64,000 nt of DNA, taken from positions 459,501 through 523,500 of the forward strand of contig NZ_CP009170.1 in NCBI RefSeq assembly GCF_000763575.1. The letters run 5' to 3'. Each line of letters opens with the position of its first letter. The stretch's first letter is position 1. The translations under genes and the position numbers were made by a program. The DNA comes from Thermoanaerobacter kivui (GTDB lineage: Bacteria; Bacillota; Thermoanaerobacteria; Thermoanaerobacterales; Thermoanaerobacteraceae). A model generated the notes under the pieces. The model was not told the DNA's origin, did not search any database, and saw nothing but the letters and a program-made list of their open reading frames with translations. Positions 63,592 to 64,000 of this stretch are shown piece by piece.

Positions 63592-64000
63592 ATGAAAATT
63601 AACAAAACTAACATACTAAATTTAATTTTAATAGTCATTTTTGCCATTGCATTAATAGCGGCTATGGTGACTTTTGGGAAGAATTTAACTATACTAATTA
63701 ACAGTCCCGATAAATTTAGGCAGTGGATACACAGCTTTGGAAAGCTTGGTATTATTGTATTTATAGGAGTTCAAATAATTCAAGTGGTGGTATTTGTCAT
63801 ACCAGGAGAAGTAGTGCAAATTGCAGGGGGATACCTTTTTGGGACTTTTTTAGGCACTTTATATTCTGTCATAGGTATTACTATAGGTTCTCTTATTTGC
63901 TTTTTGATAGCGAGAGTTTTAGGTTATAATTTTGTGAGAAGTATTGTTTCAGAGGAAAATTTGAAAAAATTTGATTATATTATAAATAATCCTAAAGGGG
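63592..64000 (+). CDS. TVP38/TMEM64-family membrane protein (3' end outside the window)
   Basis: 136 codons visible, open at the window end. An N-terminal membrane helix (about 8-30) and the conserved part VFIGVQIIQVVVFVIPGEVV and QIAGGYLFGTFLGTLYSVIG mark this DedA-related family of membrane proteins of uncertain transport function. ATG 63592 follows GAGGTGTGGGTGG. Confidence 0.85.
   Translation, partial: MKINKTNILNLILIVIFAIALIAAMVTFGKNLTILINSPDKFRQWIHSFGKLGIIVFIGVQIIQVVVFVIPGEVVQIAGGYLFGTFLGTLYSVIGITIGSLICFLIARVLGYNFVRSIVSEENLKKFDYIINNPKG

Noticed and set aside
1-64000. CRISPR array, rRNA genes, prophage or complete insertion sequence
   Set aside because: No regularly spaced repeats, no rRNA sequence, no phage structural genes and no intact transposase were seen in reading the window.

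Overview
The window looks like a chromosomal segment of a thermophilic, spore-forming, flagellated clostridium, most likely Thermoanaerobacter or Caldanaerobacter. It is AT-rich, with AGGAGG-type ribosome sites, frequent TTG and GTG starts, sporulation genes (GerMN lipoprotein, YyaC, Spo0E-like), anaerobe genes (rubrerythrin) and a Gram-positive envelope. The genus call is inference from gene content and style; no database search was possible.

Layout. 1-6353: 3' end of a sensor kinase, germination lipoprotein, yyaC, an unknown membrane-anchored protein, a palindromic repeat element, and an exported glycosidase-like protein. 6727-12378: tRNA-Pro, tRNA-Val and tRNA-Tyr, rubrerythrin, a SAM-I riboswitch with metK, recD2 and comF. 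12416-18992: late flagellar operon yvyF-flgM-flgN-flgK-flgL-yviE-fliW-csrA-hag. 19348-22008: an MboI/DpnII-type restriction-modification system. 22049-24216: asnB and a Spo0E-like gene. 24359-27046: flaG-fliD-fliS-fliT-like. 27077-32174: a chemoreceptor, a zinc-ribbon protein, a DnaA-box cluster and a polar amino acid ABC transporter. 32280-43955: hpf, a hypothetical gene, a 27-codon ORF with an HD-GYP protein and DUF5317, niaR with a niacin-type ECF S component, a second palindromic element, secA, prfB (programmed frameshift), tex and a stalk-domain protein. The comF...hag...fliD-fliS...hpf-secA-prfB order is the Bacillus subtilis order with blocks inserted.

44150-63037 is the most unusual region: a metal-chelatase and transport cluster. 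It holds cobN; three periplasmic-type binding proteins plus a decayed fourth; an exported, membrane-anchored protein that matches an internal piece of CobN; an ExbB-like channel protein; a DUF2149 protein with an ExbD-like membrane aspartate; a chlI-chlD gene split at an A9 run by a probable -1 frameshift; an ABC-2 exporter of different base composition; a 33-residue Cys-rich ORF; a DUF364 heavy-metal chelation protein; a flavin reductase-like protein; and a BtuCD-type permease and ATPase. I read it as a system that takes up a metal-bearing tetrapyrrole or metallophore and inserts or removes its metal, with an extracytoplasmic CobN-like part that may be powered by the proton gradient. The substrate is unknown.

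The window ends with a short promoter-terminator unit, a TnpB remnant and the start of a TVP38/TMEM64 membrane protein.

Regulation visible in the sequence: four sigma-28-type promoters (comF, flgM, hag, flaG), a CsrA-type hairpin before hag, the SAM riboswitch, and a NiaR-type palindrome over the promoter of the niacin transporter gene.
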